Of a DNA stretch of 64,000 nucleotides, positions 1-8,921 are shown one piece after another. The position numbers and the translations under genes are program-made. Position 1 is the first letter of the stretch, and each line of letters starts with the position of its first letter. The notes beneath the pieces are model-generated. The model saw only the letters and a list, made by a program, of their open reading frames with translations, made no database searches and was not told the DNA's origin. Source of the DNA: Variovorax sp. PCZ-1 (GTDB taxonomy: Bacteria; Pseudomonadota; Gammaproteobacteria; Burkholderiales; Burkholderiaceae_C). The DNA lies in NCBI RefSeq assembly GCF_018413605.1, contig NZ_JAHCDN010000001.1, forward strand, positions 1,612,001 to 1,676,000, written 5' to 3'.

Positions 1-141
1 CAGCAGGCTTATCGCGCGAATGAAGAGGCTCGCACGGTGAGCGAGATGGATGGCCAAGAGGTGAAGAATACCGATCACAACGTGACCGAGACGCTCATAC
101 GCGGCATGTATGCGTATTGGCGCAAGACGCTTTCTATTTAA
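1..141 (+). CDS. Aromatic ring-hydroxylating oxygenase large subunit, C-terminal fragment
   Basis: The frame is open from the window edge and ends in TAA, so only the last 46 codons of a gene are seen. The tail includes NVTETLIRGMYAYWRK, a pattern found at the C-terminus of Rieske oxygenase large subunits of the benzoate/salicylate hydroxylase type. The Rieske and iron-binding motifs lie outside the window, so the call leans on the next gene, a clear small subunit 69 bases downstream. Together they would form the terminal oxygenase of an aromatic acid hydroxylase in the cytoplasm. Substrate cannot be read from this piece. Confidence 0.6.
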   Translation, partial: QQAYRANEEARTVSEMDGQEVKNTDHNVTETLIRGMYAYWRKTLSI

Positions 142-164
142 GTTTTATAAGCATTTTTGGCATA

Positions 165-209
165 TCGCCGTCATAGAACCTGCGCAGAGTGCTATTGAAT
201 TAATAGTAA
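165..209 (+). repeat. Dispersed element A, copy 1
   Basis: Copy of a ~43-bp element with the order CCGGCATAGAATCTGCGC, then AGTGCTATT, then an AT-rich palindromic end. This copy fills most of the gap between the two oxygenase genes and ends one base before the small-subunit start, so no Shine-Dalgarno sequence is visible there. Confidence 0.8.
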
Positions 210-210
210 T

Positions 211-681
211 ATGAATTTCAACGATTACCTGAATTTAAGCGTCCTGCTCCAGCAAAGCGCACATTTGCTTGATAGCAATGATCTCTCCACCTGGCCAGAT
301 TTGTTTGTGGCCGATGGCCGATACAAACTGCAATCGCGTGAAAACTTCGATGCCGGCTTGCCGCTTTGCATCATGGATTACGAAAGCCAAGGCATGCTGC
401 GTGATCGTATCTATGGCGTGCAAAACACGATCTATCACGATCCATATTCGCAGAGGCATGTGTGTGGCGCGCCTTTGATTTCTTCGTTCAACGATTCAGA
501 GATTCAGTGCGAAAGCAGCTACATCGTCACACGCACGCAGCGCGATGGCATGCCGCAGATCATCAGCACGGGGCGCTATATCGACGTGATCGTTCGTGAT
601 GGCGAGGCCTTGAAGTTCAAGGCGCGGACTGCGGTTTATGACAATGATCTTTTGCCTAATTCGGTGATTAAGCCGATTTGA
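211..681 (+). CDS. Aromatic ring-hydroxylating oxygenase small subunit (salicylate 5-hydroxylase NagH-like)
   Basis: A 156-residue protein of the SnoaL-like/ring_hydroxyl_B fold, which forms the structural beta subunit of Rieske non-haem iron oxygenases. Internal matches from memory are to NagH (salicylate 5-hydroxylase) and TphA3 (terephthalate dioxygenase): WPDLFVADGRYKLQSRENF near residue 28, then RDRIYGVQNTIYHDPYSQRH, then a conserved end with PNSVIKPI. Length is normal for the family. It follows the large-subunit fragment, so the pair is probably co-transcribed; ferredoxin and reductase genes are not downstream and may be upstream of the window. The exact substrate (salicylate, another hydroxybenzoate or similar) is inference. 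No ribosome-binding site precedes the ATG. Confidence 0.85.
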   Translation: MNFNDYLNLSVLLQQSAHLLDSNDLSTWPDLFVADGRYKLQSRENFDAGLPLCIMDYESQGMLRDRIYGVQNTIYHDPYSQRHVCGAPLISSFNDSEIQCESSYIVTRTQRDGMPQIISTGRYIDVIVRDGEALKFKARTAVYDNDLLPNSVIKPI

Positions 682-720
682 GGTTTTCGCGGTCTTCTTG
701 TTTCGCTCGTAGGTTTGTAC

Positions 721-920
721 CTGCGCCAGATCATGCTGCGTATCCATGCGTCCCCGAACTGCGGCCCGCTTCGCGGTGAGCATCTGCAGTACTCGACATT
801 GAGGCACGTCACCCAAACTCGCTTCGCTCAAACTAGGGTGACTCTGCGGCCTCAATGTCTCCGTGCTTCGAGCCCGCAGTCCTGATTGGGGCGCACGGAC
901 ACGCAGCATGCTCTGGCGCG
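721..920. repeat. Long imperfect palindrome (family D)
   Basis: About 200 bases that can fold on themselves. The outer arm around 721-767 (CCAGATCATGCTGCG) mirrors 871-920 (CGCAGCATGCTCTGG). An inner arm around 796-832 (ACATTGAGGCACGTCACCC) mirrors 837-860 (GGGTGAC...CCTCAATGT). It is the main content of the 345-base gap between the oxygenase small subunit and the CoA-transferase. Open frames across it are spurious. Confidence 0.75.
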
Positions 921-966
921 AGAGATACATTCCAGCGCTCTTATTTTGACCTCACTCGACCTTTCC

Positions 967-998
967 CCCGTTCGGGCTGAGCCTGTCGAAGCCCTCGC
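967..998 (+). repeat. REP-like palindromic unit (family C)
   Basis: Contains GTTCGGGCTGAGCCTGTCG followed by AAGCCC, a short sequence widespread between genes of environmental proteobacteria. It lies in the gap before the CoA-transferase. A pair of related units is at 4929-5028. Confidence 0.65.
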
Positions 999-1026
999 CG
1001 CTCATCTTCCTCGCTATCATTGGTTA

Positions 1027-1893
1027 ATGGCAACCACTAAACCCCTCCGAGGCACCCGCATCCTCAGCCTCGCCCTCAATCTCCCAGGCCCAGCCGCTTT
1101 GATGCGCCTCAAAGCGTTCGGTGCAAGCTGCACAAAACTGGAGTCTCCAGCTGGCGACCCGATGAACGCCTACTCCAAGCCAGCCTACAAGCAAATGCAC
1201 GAAGGCGTGAAAATCGTCACCGCTGATCTCAAAACCGAGAAAGGCATGGTCAAGCTACACAAGCTCTTGGAGAAAACAGACATCCTCCTCACCTCCTTCC
1301 GCCCCAGCGCCCTAGCCCGCCTCGGCCTCTCATGGAAGCAATTGCACAAAGCCCATCCCCACTTAAGCCAGGTCAGCATCGTCGGCGACACCGCAGCCCC
1401 CGAAATCCCCGGCCATGACCTCACATACATGGCCGAACACGATCTCATCCAAGGCCTCCATCTCCCACCCACCCTCTTCGCAGACATGGGCGGCAGCCTC
1501 CTCGCCGTAGAAGCCGTGCTCGCCGCCGTCATCCAACAACGCACCACAGGCCGCAGCAGCCATCAATCAGTAGGCCTCAGCCAAGCCGCCCAATACCTCG
1601 CCCTCCCCAGACATTGGAAGCTCACCACACCTGACGGCTTAATTGGCGGCGCACATGCCTTCTACCAAGTCATGCCTTGCAAAGATGGGAGAGTGGTAAT
1701 TGCAGCACTAGAGTCACACTTCGCGGAGCGGCTGGCCAAATTAGTAGGAGCCCCGCTCTCTCGTTCGCCAGACGTGTTGGAAGTAAAGCAGACGAAACAT
1801 ACAGCCGCATTTATGTTTCAACATACATGCAAGGAGCTTGCCGTGTTATCTGAAAAAAATGACCTGCCTCTTTATGTAATTCCAAATAAATGA
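1027..1893 (+). CDS. CaiB/BaiF-type (family III) CoA-transferase, compact form
   Basis: A 288-residue member of the family III CoA-transferases, which move CoA between carboxylic acids through an aspartyl-CoA thioester. The N-terminus (PLRGTRILSLALNLPGP, with KLESPAGDP following) is typical, and Asp153 in ADMGGS sits where the family has its catalytic Asp. Usual members have about 400 residues; this one is compact but keeps a family-like end. The start at 1027 was chosen because the frame upstream to 886 runs through repeats. From about 1,680 on the sequence becomes less C-rich, continuing into the next gene. Substrate unknown; the aromatic context suggests an aromatic or aliphatic acyl-CoA. 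Confidence 0.75.
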   Translation: MATTKPLRGTRILSLALNLPGPAALMRLKAFGASCTKLESPAGDPMNAYSKPAYKQMHEGVKIVTADLKTEKGMVKLHKLLEKTDILLTSFRPSALARLGLSWKQLHKAHPHLSQVSIVGDTAAPEIPGHDLTYMAEHDLIQGLHLPPTLFADMGGSLLAVEAVLAAVIQQRTTGRSSHQSVGLSQAAQYLALPRHWKLTTPDGLIGGAHAFYQVMPCKDGRVVIAALESHFAERLAKLVGAPLSRSPDVLEVKQTKHTAAFMFQHTCKELAVLSEKNDLPLYVIPNK

Positions 1894-1904
1894 AGGAATG
1901 CTCT

Positions 1905-2651
1905 GTGACTACTAGCGATTCCAAATTAATTGCTGTCGACGCATACTGCGATTCGTTCAGAGAATTAGTAAATGACAGGACTGGCTGGAAAGAGAATCCG
2001 GCACAAAGGCTGCGCCTCAATTCAGATAATGATTGGAGTTTTGTTTGCGTTGCAATGGACATATTAGGTGATGCTTCGCTTGCATTACATAACTTTTTTA
2101 AATTTGGACTCGATGGACCTACCCGCTACGATGAGACCGGCGAGAAGTATCTCCGGCTCTACGGGCTACTCAGCGCAGCATATATTCAACAGCAAGCCGC
2201 TCTCAAGTTACATAAATTAATGAACTGCACGGCTCAGAAAGATTTTAAAAATCAAGTCGATAAGTTGGAAATTAGGGGTCTCAGGCATCAGTTAGCTTCT
2301 CACAGCCTTGATTGTCTGGACTTAGATGACAAAATAATTTCGGCATATGTACCTGTGAGATTTGACCTTAGGGGTTTTAATTGCACAGTAGCTGAAAATC
2401 GAGGGGATCGCTTGGTTTCATACGACCTGCGCGAGGCTGTTACTGCCCATTGCATCTTCTTGCTTGATCTTCTGGATGCTATTTATGAGAAAAGCTACAA
2501 AACTCTATTTAAATCAGAGACGGCTAGGCTAACAATTTATCAAGGAAGATTAAAAGAGCTTCGAGTAATTAAAGCAGGTGCTTTGATTCTTCACCGTGGA
2601 TCACCAAACAGCCCTCGTATTGTTTTAGTCGCTGCTACACCAAACAGTTAA
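1905..2651 (+). CDS. Hypothetical protein, AT-rich orphan
   Basis: A protein of about 249 residues that I do not recognise. It has no obvious signal peptide or membrane segment and looks mostly helical and soluble; a histidine-containing stretch (LRHQLASHSLDCLDLDD) is in the middle. The GTG at 1905 is preferred because AGGA lies seven bases before it; an ATG at 1890 overlapping the upstream stop (ATGA) would add five residues. The gene is visibly richer in A+T and in rare-looking codons than its neighbours, which suggests recent acquisition. Its end abuts the convergent IclR gene by 12 bases. No function is proposed. Confidence 0.6.
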   Translation: MTTSDSKLIAVDAYCDSFRELVNDRTGWKENPAQRLRLNSDNDWSFVCVAMDILGDASLALHNFFKFGLDGPTRYDETGEKYLRLYGLLSAAYIQQQAALKLHKLMNCTAQKDFKNQVDKLEIRGLRHQLASHSLDCLDLDDKIISAYVPVRFDLRGFNCTVAENRGDRLVSYDLREAVTAHCIFLLDLLDAIYEKSYKTLFKSETARLTIYQGRLKELRVIKAGALILHRGSPNSPRIVLVAATPNS

Positions 2652-2663
2652 ATTTGCTCCCAG

Positions 2664-3482
2664 TCAAAGTAGCAATCGAAGCTCCCCTGCCGCTGCCTGC
2701 ATCTGCGCCAGATAGGCTTTTTGCAGCGAATCGCTTGATTTTGGAGGCTGTTGCTTCGGGTTGGCGAGTACTAAATTCATCGCTGCGACGACTCGGTTTT
2801 GCGAGTCGCGTAAAGGTACGGCCAAGGCATACACACCGAGTTCGTGTTCTTGGTGGACTTCGCTGTAGCCTTGTTGGCCTGCCTCTTGTATGAGTTTGCG
2901 TAGCTGTGTCGCTTGGGTGATGGTGTGGGCAGTGAATTTGGCGCGTTCGTGGGTGGCTAGGTATTCTTTGAGCTTCGCGGGCGGGAGCTGGGCTAGGAGG
3001 ATTCGGCCTGTGCTGGTGGCGAAGGCGGCTAGGCGGGCACCTAGGTTGACGCCGTAGGGGAGCGCTTGGCTGGCGATGCGGTGCTCGCCGGATCTAGCGA
3101 CGATGACAGCATGCTCTCCGTCCAAAACGGCGACCGAGAAGGCTTGGCCGGTTTGGGCGGCTAGGCGGCTCAAGGTGGGCTGCACGACTCTGGGTAATCT
3201 GGCTGATGCTAAATAGTTGCCAGCTAGACGGAGAACGCGGTGGGTGAGCCAGTAATTCGGGCTGCGAGCACCCTCATCCGCTTCCAAATAGCCCAGAGCT
3301 TGCAGCGTGAGCACATGCCTGCGGGCTGCGGCGCGCGTAAGGCCTGCGCGTTCGGCGATTTGCGTGACTGAGAGGCGCTGGCGCTCGGCGGAGAAACTTT
3401 CCAATACGGCAAAGGCTTTGGCTGCACCTTCGATCCAATCGGCTGGGTTGACGGTTTCGCTGGAAGCTGATGATAAAAGCAT
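2664..3482 (-). CDS. IclR-family transcriptional regulator (PobR/PcaR-like)
   Basis: About 272 residues with an N-terminal winged helix-turn-helix (LSVTQIAERAGLTRAAARRH, near residues 37-56) and a C-terminal IclR effector domain (GVNLGARLAAFATSTGRILL; GYSEVHQEHELGVYALAVPL). It is transcribed away from pobA, the usual arrangement for the regulator that turns on 4-hydroxybenzoate hydroxylase, so a 4-hydroxybenzoate-responsive activator is likely by context. A 19-bp palindrome lies across its start codon and may be its own operator. The start at 3482 is preferred; a TTG at 3500 would add six residues lying inside the palindrome. No clear ribosome-binding site is seen for either. Confidence 0.85.
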   Translation of the reverse strand: MLLSSASSETVNPADWIEGAAKAFAVLESFSAERQRLSVTQIAERAGLTRAAARRHVLTLQALGYLEADEGARSPNYWLTHRVLRLAGNYLASARLPRVVQPTLSRLAAQTGQAFSVAVLDGEHAVIVARSGEHRIASQALPYGVNLGARLAAFATSTGRILLAQLPPAKLKEYLATHERAKFTAHTITQATQLRKLIQEAGQQGYSEVHQEHELGVYALAVPLRDSQNRVVAAMNLVLANPKQQPPKSSDSLQKAYLAQMQAAAGELRLLL

Positions 3483-3500
3483 TGCGCGATTATCGCGCAA
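3482..3500. promoter_or_regulatory. Palindromic operator candidate at the IclR start
   Basis: TTGCGCG and CGCGCAA arms separated by five bases give a 19-bp palindrome with one central mismatch. It overlaps the first base of the IclR start codon and faces the pobA promoter region. A further half-site, GCGCAA, is at 3515-3520. IclR regulators bind such inverted repeats; binding here is inferred. Confidence 0.55.
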
Positions 3501-3523
3501 ATAATTTAATGAACGCGCAATGA

Positions 3524-4912
<1,389 letters not shown>

Positions 4913-4928
4913 GTAAAACTGAAGAGGT

Positions 4929-5028
4929 TTACCGTTCGGTCTGAGTCTGCCGAAGACCTTGTGTAAATCATTGATGAGGTTCGACAGTTGTACATGCGTT
5001 TCGACAAGCTCAACGCGAACGGACTTCA
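4929..5028. repeat. Inverted pair of REP-like units (family C)
   Basis: Two related units face each other: CCGTTCGGTCTGAGTCTGCC near 4929 and TTCGACAAGCTCAACGCG, then AACGG, ending near 5028. The pair can form a hairpin and lies between pobA and the convergent small gene, where it may act as a transcription end or RNA-stability element. Confidence 0.7.
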
Positions 5029-5041
5029 TCGTGATGTCAAC

Positions 5042-5284
5042 CTATTTTGAATCTGCAGGCCTATCGCGCGGTGCTTGCATCTGCGAATCAATCGTCTGCT
5101 TGATTTGCTGCTGAATCTGCTGCGCCTGATCGCGCTGAGTTGATGCGGGCGGTGCGGTGGATGTGGCCGAGGGCACTTGCAAAGTAGAAACAGGTGCAGT
5201 CGTTGTCGCCATTTGCTTTTTCACCAAGCTGCCGACGATAAGCAGCACAATCAGCAGAGATAGGATTCCGAAAACGGCTCGCAT
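5042..5284 (-). CDS. Small membrane-anchored hypothetical protein
   Basis: An 80-residue protein starting MRAVFGILSLLIVLLIVGSL, one membrane segment at the N-terminus, then a short Thr/Ser/Pro- and Gln-rich tail (TAPPASTQ, QQIQQQIKQ). The tail would lie outside the cytoplasm if the segment is an uncleaved anchor. The start at 5284 is chosen because AAAGAGAG lies seven bases before it; the longer frame adds eight residues without a better site. Similar tiny proteins are known from this bacterial group but have no assigned function. Confidence 0.6.
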   Translation of the reverse strand: MRAVFGILSLLIVLLIVGSLVKKQMATTTAPVSTLQVPSATSTAPPASTQRDQAQQIQQQIKQTIDSQMQAPRDRPADSK

Positions 5285-5310
5285 GCGATGTCTCTCTTTA
5301 CAATTCAATC

Positions 5311-5350
5311 ACTATTAAAATAATAGCTGCTTGCGCAGTAGATACGCCGG
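5311..5350 (-). repeat. Dispersed element A, copy 2
   Basis: Minus-strand copy between the PaiB-like gene and the small membrane protein, with CTATTAAAATAATAG, GCGCA and GCCGG landmarks. It is one of the more divergent copies. Confidence 0.65.
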
Positions 5351-5368
5351 GGATAGGCCTTTTTCTTC

Positions 5369-5989
5369 CTAAACAGGCGTGTTCATTGCTTTGATCCAGT
5401 GCGCCAGCGCCTGCTCTTGCGCATTGCCTTGGCTATACATCTGCAACATCTTGGCTTGAGCTTCTGGGCGGTGTTGATTGACTTTGATTTTGCATTCGAG
5501 CGCGATCACTTCCAACTCAAAAGCCACAATGCCCATCAGCATCTTGTGTTGATATTCTGTGCCCAGATCGATCCACTGCTGCTTATAGGGCGGCTCATGA
5601 TCGCCAATGAGTTTTTTGAGCAAGCGATCTTTCGCTTCTGGATCTTCGATCAAACTTGCTTTCACCTTGCAATGGACAGCGAGGTAATTCCAAGTAGGCA
5701 CCCGCGCCAGATCAGGATAGACCTTGGGTGACATGTAGGCGTGTGGGCCCATGAAAGTGACCAAAGCTTCGGGGCGAGCGGCGAGATATTTCCAATGCGG
5801 GTTCGGTTTCGCCACATGGCCAAGCAGTTTCCAACTCTCACCCTCCTCCACCAGATGCAAAGGCAAAGGCGTGGCATAGGGAAAGCCTGAATCGTCGTTG
5901 GAGATGAGCGAAGCAAAAGGATGCTCATGCACGATGCGTGCGGCGAGTGCACGGTCTTGGCTTTTGTTGAATTGCGCTGGAAGGTACAT
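5369..5989 (-). CDS. PaiB-family FMN-binding protein
   Basis: A 206-residue protein of the PaiB/FMN-binding split-barrel family, described in Bacillus as a negative regulator of sporulation and degradative enzymes. The start MYLPAQFNKSQ and the segments EHPFASLISNDDSGFPYATPL and VPTWNYLAVHCKVKA (about residue 98) are typical; length is standard. It lies six bases downstream of mltG on the same strand, so co-transcription is possible. The actual role in proteobacteria is unclear: flavin-binding oxidoreductase activity and regulation are both possible. Confidence 0.8.
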   Translation of the reverse strand: MYLPAQFNKSQDRALAARIVHEHPFASLISNDDSGFPYATPLPLHLVEEGESWKLLGHVAKPNPHWKYLAARPEALVTFMGPHAYMSPKVYPDLARVPTWNYLAVHCKVKASLIEDPEAKDRLLKKLIGDHEPPYKQQWIDLGTEYQHKMLMGIVAFELEVIALECKIKVNQHRPEAQAKMLQMYSQGNAQEQALAHWIKAMNTPV

Positions 5990-5995
5990 TCTTAT

Positions 5996-7039
5996 TTAGC
6001 GTCCACGGATGTATTTATCGACAGCGCGGTTATGCGCCTCTAAAGTTTCGGAAAACTCGCTGCTGCCATCGCCACGCGCCACAAAATACAAGGCGCGAGT
6101 TTCTGCAGGCTGGGCAGCGGCTTGCAGGGCAGCAGAGCCTGCCATAGCAATCGGCGTGGGCGGCAGGCCAGCGCGGGTGTAGGTGTTGTAAGGTGTGTCG
6201 GTTTGCAGATCGCGTTTGCGGATGTTGCCATCAAAGCTTTCGCCCAGGCCATAAATCACGGTGGGATCAGTTTGCAGGCGCATATTGATTTTCAAGCGAT
6301 TGGCGAATACGCCACTGATGGTGGCGCGATCTTTGGCTGCGCCGGTTTCTTTTTCTACAATGCTGGCCATGATGAGCAGCTCATCGGGGGATTTCAGTGG
6401 CAAATCTGCGCGGCGCGATTCCCAAGCCGCGGCGAGATTCTTATCTAGCGTTTGCATGGCGGCGCGTAATACAGTGATGTCGCTCGCGCCTTTGGCATAG
6501 CGGTAGGTGTCTGGGAAAAATCGGCCTTCAGGGTGTACGCCAGGGCGACCCAAACGCTCCATGAGTTGCGCATCCGTTAATGCGGCGCTATCGTTTTTCA
6601 AATGTTTGGCTTTGGCCAGAGCAGCGCGCACTTGCCGCCAATTCCAGCCTTCGATGAAGGTGACGGCGCGCAGACTTTGTTTGCCGGAGGCGATTTTCTC
6701 AATCAGGCTGCGGGGCGAATCACCCGAGACGATTTCATAGCTTCCTGCCTTGAGATCGCTAGCTTTGCCACTGGCGCGTAGCCACAAACTCATCAGCAGC
6801 TCTTGGCCTGCGCCACCCCCTGTGGCTTTGGCTATTCCGCGCGAAATGCTGCCTGCTGAACTGCCGCTTGGAATTTGGAGATCGACAGAATCTTCACCTT
6901 GCGCGATTTCAGGCAATTTGAAAGGCTGGTCAGCCCACCACCACAAGCCGCCGGCAGACAAGGCAACTGCCAGCACGAGAAGGAGCAGCAGACGGCTTAG
7001 AACACCGCCATTAGATCGACGCAGAGAGTTTTGAGGCAT
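5996..7039 (-). CDS. mltG: Endolytic peptidoglycan transglycosylase MltG
   Basis: A 347-residue inner-membrane murein transglycosylase that cuts nascent glycan strands in the periplasm and is thought to set chain ends. One N-terminal membrane segment (LSRLLLLLVLAVALSAGGLWWW) is followed by a LysM-like and a YceG domain. Catalytic-region landmarks are LLIMASIVEKETG, FANRLKINMRLQTDPTVIYG and YNTYTRAGLPPTPI. The start at 7039 gives normal family length; an ATG at 7054 would add five residues. The open frame extends much further upstream but that part is antisense to ygfZ. In many bacteria mltG precedes tmk-holB; here the next gene is the PaiB-like one. Confidence 0.95.
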   Translation of the reverse strand: MPQNSLRRSNGGVLSRLLLLLVLAVALSAGGLWWWADQPFKLPEIAQGEDSVDLQIPSGSSAGSISRGIAKATGGGAGQELLMSLWLRASGKASDLKAGSYEIVSGDSPRSLIEKIASGKQSLRAVTFIEGWNWRQVRAALAKAKHLKNDSAALTDAQLMERLGRPGVHPEGRFFPDTYRYAKGASDITVLRAAMQTLDKNLAAAWESRRADLPLKSPDELLIMASIVEKETGAAKDRATISGVFANRLKINMRLQTDPTVIYGLGESFDGNIRKRDLQTDTPYNTYTRAGLPPTPIAMAGSAALQAAAQPAETRALYFVARGDGSSEFSETLEAHNRAVDKYIRGR

Positions 7040-7076
7040 ACAGGCAAGAATCATAGCGGGGCAGGATAATACAAGG

Positions 7077-8033
7077 ATGATGGATTTGAATTTTTCTGTG
7101 ACTTTGAATGCACCTGAGGGTGAATTGGCCGTGATTCGCGCTCGTGGCGCTGATGCGGGCTCGTTTTTGCAAGGCCAGCTCACGCAAGATGTTCTGCTGA
7201 TGAAAACGGATGAAGCGAGATTAGCCGCTTGGTGCTCAGCCAAGGGGCGCATGCTGGCATCGTTCATCGTGCTGAAGCTCTCCAGCGAAGAGTTTTTGCT
7301 GATTTTGAGCCGCGATTTGCTGGCTGCGACTTTGAAGCGCTTGAAGATGTTTGTGTTGCGCGCTAAGTGCGAGCTCGCGGATATCACGGGTGAGATCAGC
7401 ATCGAAGGTGTTGCAGGTTCCGCGGCGCGCAATCTGACTGACACTATGAATACGATAGCACTTCGCGCAGATTCTATGCCGGCAAATGGCAGTTTTGACA
7501 CTGAAATCGTGGTGCTTTTACCGCCTGTACACATGAATGGCACAAGTGTGCCTCGCGCCTTGCGAATTCGTGCGTCGGCACCTGCTGTGAATGCAAATCG
7601 TGAGCAAACGCAAGCTTGGTGCGCCCTAGAGATCGCAAGCGGCATTGCGCGCCTGAGCGCTGCAGTGAGCGAGGCTTTTGTGCCACAGATGCTGAACTAC
7701 GAATCCGTGGGTGGCGTGAATTTCAAGAAGGGCTGCTACCCCGGCCAAGAGGTGGTGGCGCGCAGTCAGTTTCGCGGGACGTTGAAGCGGCGTGCTTACA
7801 TCGCGACATCTGCTTCTGAATTGCAGGCAGGCCAAGAGGTGTTTGACAGCCGTGAACCAGATCAGCCTTGCGGCCAAATCGCGCAAGCAGCTGTGCATCC
7901 AGCCGGCGGCTATATCGCCATCGTGTCCATGCAAATTTCCGCGCATGACGGCCCTGCGCTGCATGCGAGTTCTGCCAGCGGCGCACTCTTGCAATTGCAC
8001 ACCCTGCCCTATGAGCTGCTGGCTGATGTGTGA
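7077..8033 (+). CDS. ygfZ: tRNA-modifying/folate-binding protein YgfZ
   Basis: A 318-residue member of the GcvT-like YgfZ family, which uses tetrahydrofolate and supports Fe-S cluster enzymes and tRNA thiomethylation. The family signature K-G-C-Y-x-G-Q-E is seen as KKGCYPGQEVVARSQFRG near residue 218, and the N-terminus carries FLQGQLTQDV. Only 37 bases separate its start from that of divergent mltG. A copy of element A lies in frame around residues 123-136 (NTIALRADSMPANG), a part of the protein that probably forms a loop. Two ATG codons in a row start the frame; AAGGA precedes them. Confidence 0.93.
   Translation: MMDLNFSVTLNAPEGELAVIRARGADAGSFLQGQLTQDVLLMKTDEARLAAWCSAKGRMLASFIVLKLSSEEFLLILSRDLLAATLKRLKMFVLRAKCELADITGEISIEGVAGSAARNLTDTMNTIALRADSMPANGSFDTEIVVLLPPVHMNGTSVPRALRIRASAPAVNANREQTQAWCALEIASGIARLSAAVSEAFVPQMLNYESVGGVNFKKGCYPGQEVVARSQFRGTLKRRAYIATSASELQAGQEVFDSREPDQPCGQIAQAAVHPAGGYIAIVSMQISAHDGPALHASSASGALLQLHTLPYELLADV
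7443..7485 (-). repeat. Dispersed element A, copy 3 (inside ygfZ)
   Basis: Minus-strand copy with CGATAGCAC, TTCGCGCAGATTCTATGCCGG. It is read through in frame by ygfZ. Confidence 0.85.
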
Positions 8034-8042
8034 GGCCAGGCG

Positions 8043-8915
8043 ATGTGCCTGATTGCTTTTGCTTGGGGCGCGAGCGAGCGCTTTCCCTTTGTGATTGCGG
8101 CCAATCGCGATGAATTTTTAGCTCGCCCCACGGCAGCGCTGTCGCTTTGGCAATCACCTGGCGGCGCGAGCGTACTCGCAGGGCGAGACTTGCGCGATGG
8201 CGGCACCTGGATGGGCTTCTCGCCCAACGGCCGTTTTGCCATGCTCACCAATGTGCGCGATCCGCAAGCCGCTGCGCCCGCGCAGCCCATCAGCCGTGGC
8301 GGCTTGGCGCTGGCTTGGCTAGAGAATGATTTGCCAGCGCAGCTTTGGGCAAACGACATCAAACCTCAGCACTACCAAGGCTTCAACCTGATCGTGGGCG
8401 ACTGGCAAACCAAGCAATGCCACTACCTCAGCAACCGCTCACAAGCCCTAGACCACACAGCGAATTTCAAGCCTTTTCGGCCTATCGCCGGCATAGAATC
8501 TGCGCAGAGTGCTATTGATTTAGTAGTATTTGAGATGCCTTGGGGTGCAGTGTATGGCCTGTCCAACGCGACTCTGGGTACACCCTGGCCAAAGACACAG
8601 CGCCTGAAAACAGCTCTGCAGAGCAGCCTAAGCAGCGCAGATGCCGATCAGTTGATAGCCATCAACCTCCAAGCATTGGCCGATCGCCAGCGCAGCGCAG
8701 ATCAACAGCTTCCCCAAACAGGCGTTTCTCTGGAGCTAGAGCGCGCACTCTCCAGTGTGTTTGTGCAGCACCCAGAAGCAGCGCCGCAATACGGCACGCG
8801 CACCAGCTTGGTCGCAGTGTATGAGCCAAGCAAAGGGCTGCAAGTGACCGAGCTCACGCATGCAGAAAATAACAGCGCAGCAAGCCCGGTGAATGCTGCG
8901 CTGGCCTGGCCGTAG
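8043..8915 (+). CDS. NRDE-domain protein (TANGO2 family)
   Basis: A 290-residue protein starting MCLIAFAWG with the defining NRDE motif in VIAANRDEFLARPT near residue 20, and GRDLRDGGTWMGFSPNGRFA after it. The family includes eukaryotic TANGO2, linked to haem and lipid handling; the bacterial role is not settled. It begins nine bases after the ygfZ stop, so the two are likely co-transcribed. Element A is read in frame at about residues 150-162 (AGIESAQSAIDLVV). Its end is only six bases from the end of the convergent membrane protein gene. Confidence 0.88.
   Translation: MCLIAFAWGASERFPFVIAANRDEFLARPTAALSLWQSPGGASVLAGRDLRDGGTWMGFSPNGRFAMLTNVRDPQAAAPAQPISRGGLALAWLENDLPAQLWANDIKPQHYQGFNLIVGDWQTKQCHYLSNRSQALDHTANFKPFRPIAGIESAQSAIDLVVFEMPWGAVYGLSNATLGTPWPKTQRLKTALQSSLSSADADQLIAINLQALADRQRSADQQLPQTGVSLELERALSSVFVQHPEAAPQYGTRTSLVAVYEPSKGLQVTELTHAENNSAASPVNAALAWP
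8485..8527 (+). repeat. Dispersed element A, copy 4 (inside the NRDE gene)
   Basis: Very well conserved plus-strand copy: CGCCGGCATAGAATCTGCGC, then AGAGTGCTATTGATTTAGTA. It closely matches copies 1 and 23,486. It is read through in frame. Confidence 0.9.
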
Positions 8916-8921
8916 ACCGCT

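Noticed and set aside
496-930. 144-codon frame through the palindrome at 721-920 on the minus strand
   Set aside because: Frames of this kind arise from the repeat itself; no protein features.
7055-7645. Extended N-terminus of MltG by some 200 codons
   Set aside because: The extension is antisense to ygfZ; MltG has its membrane anchor and normal length from 7039.
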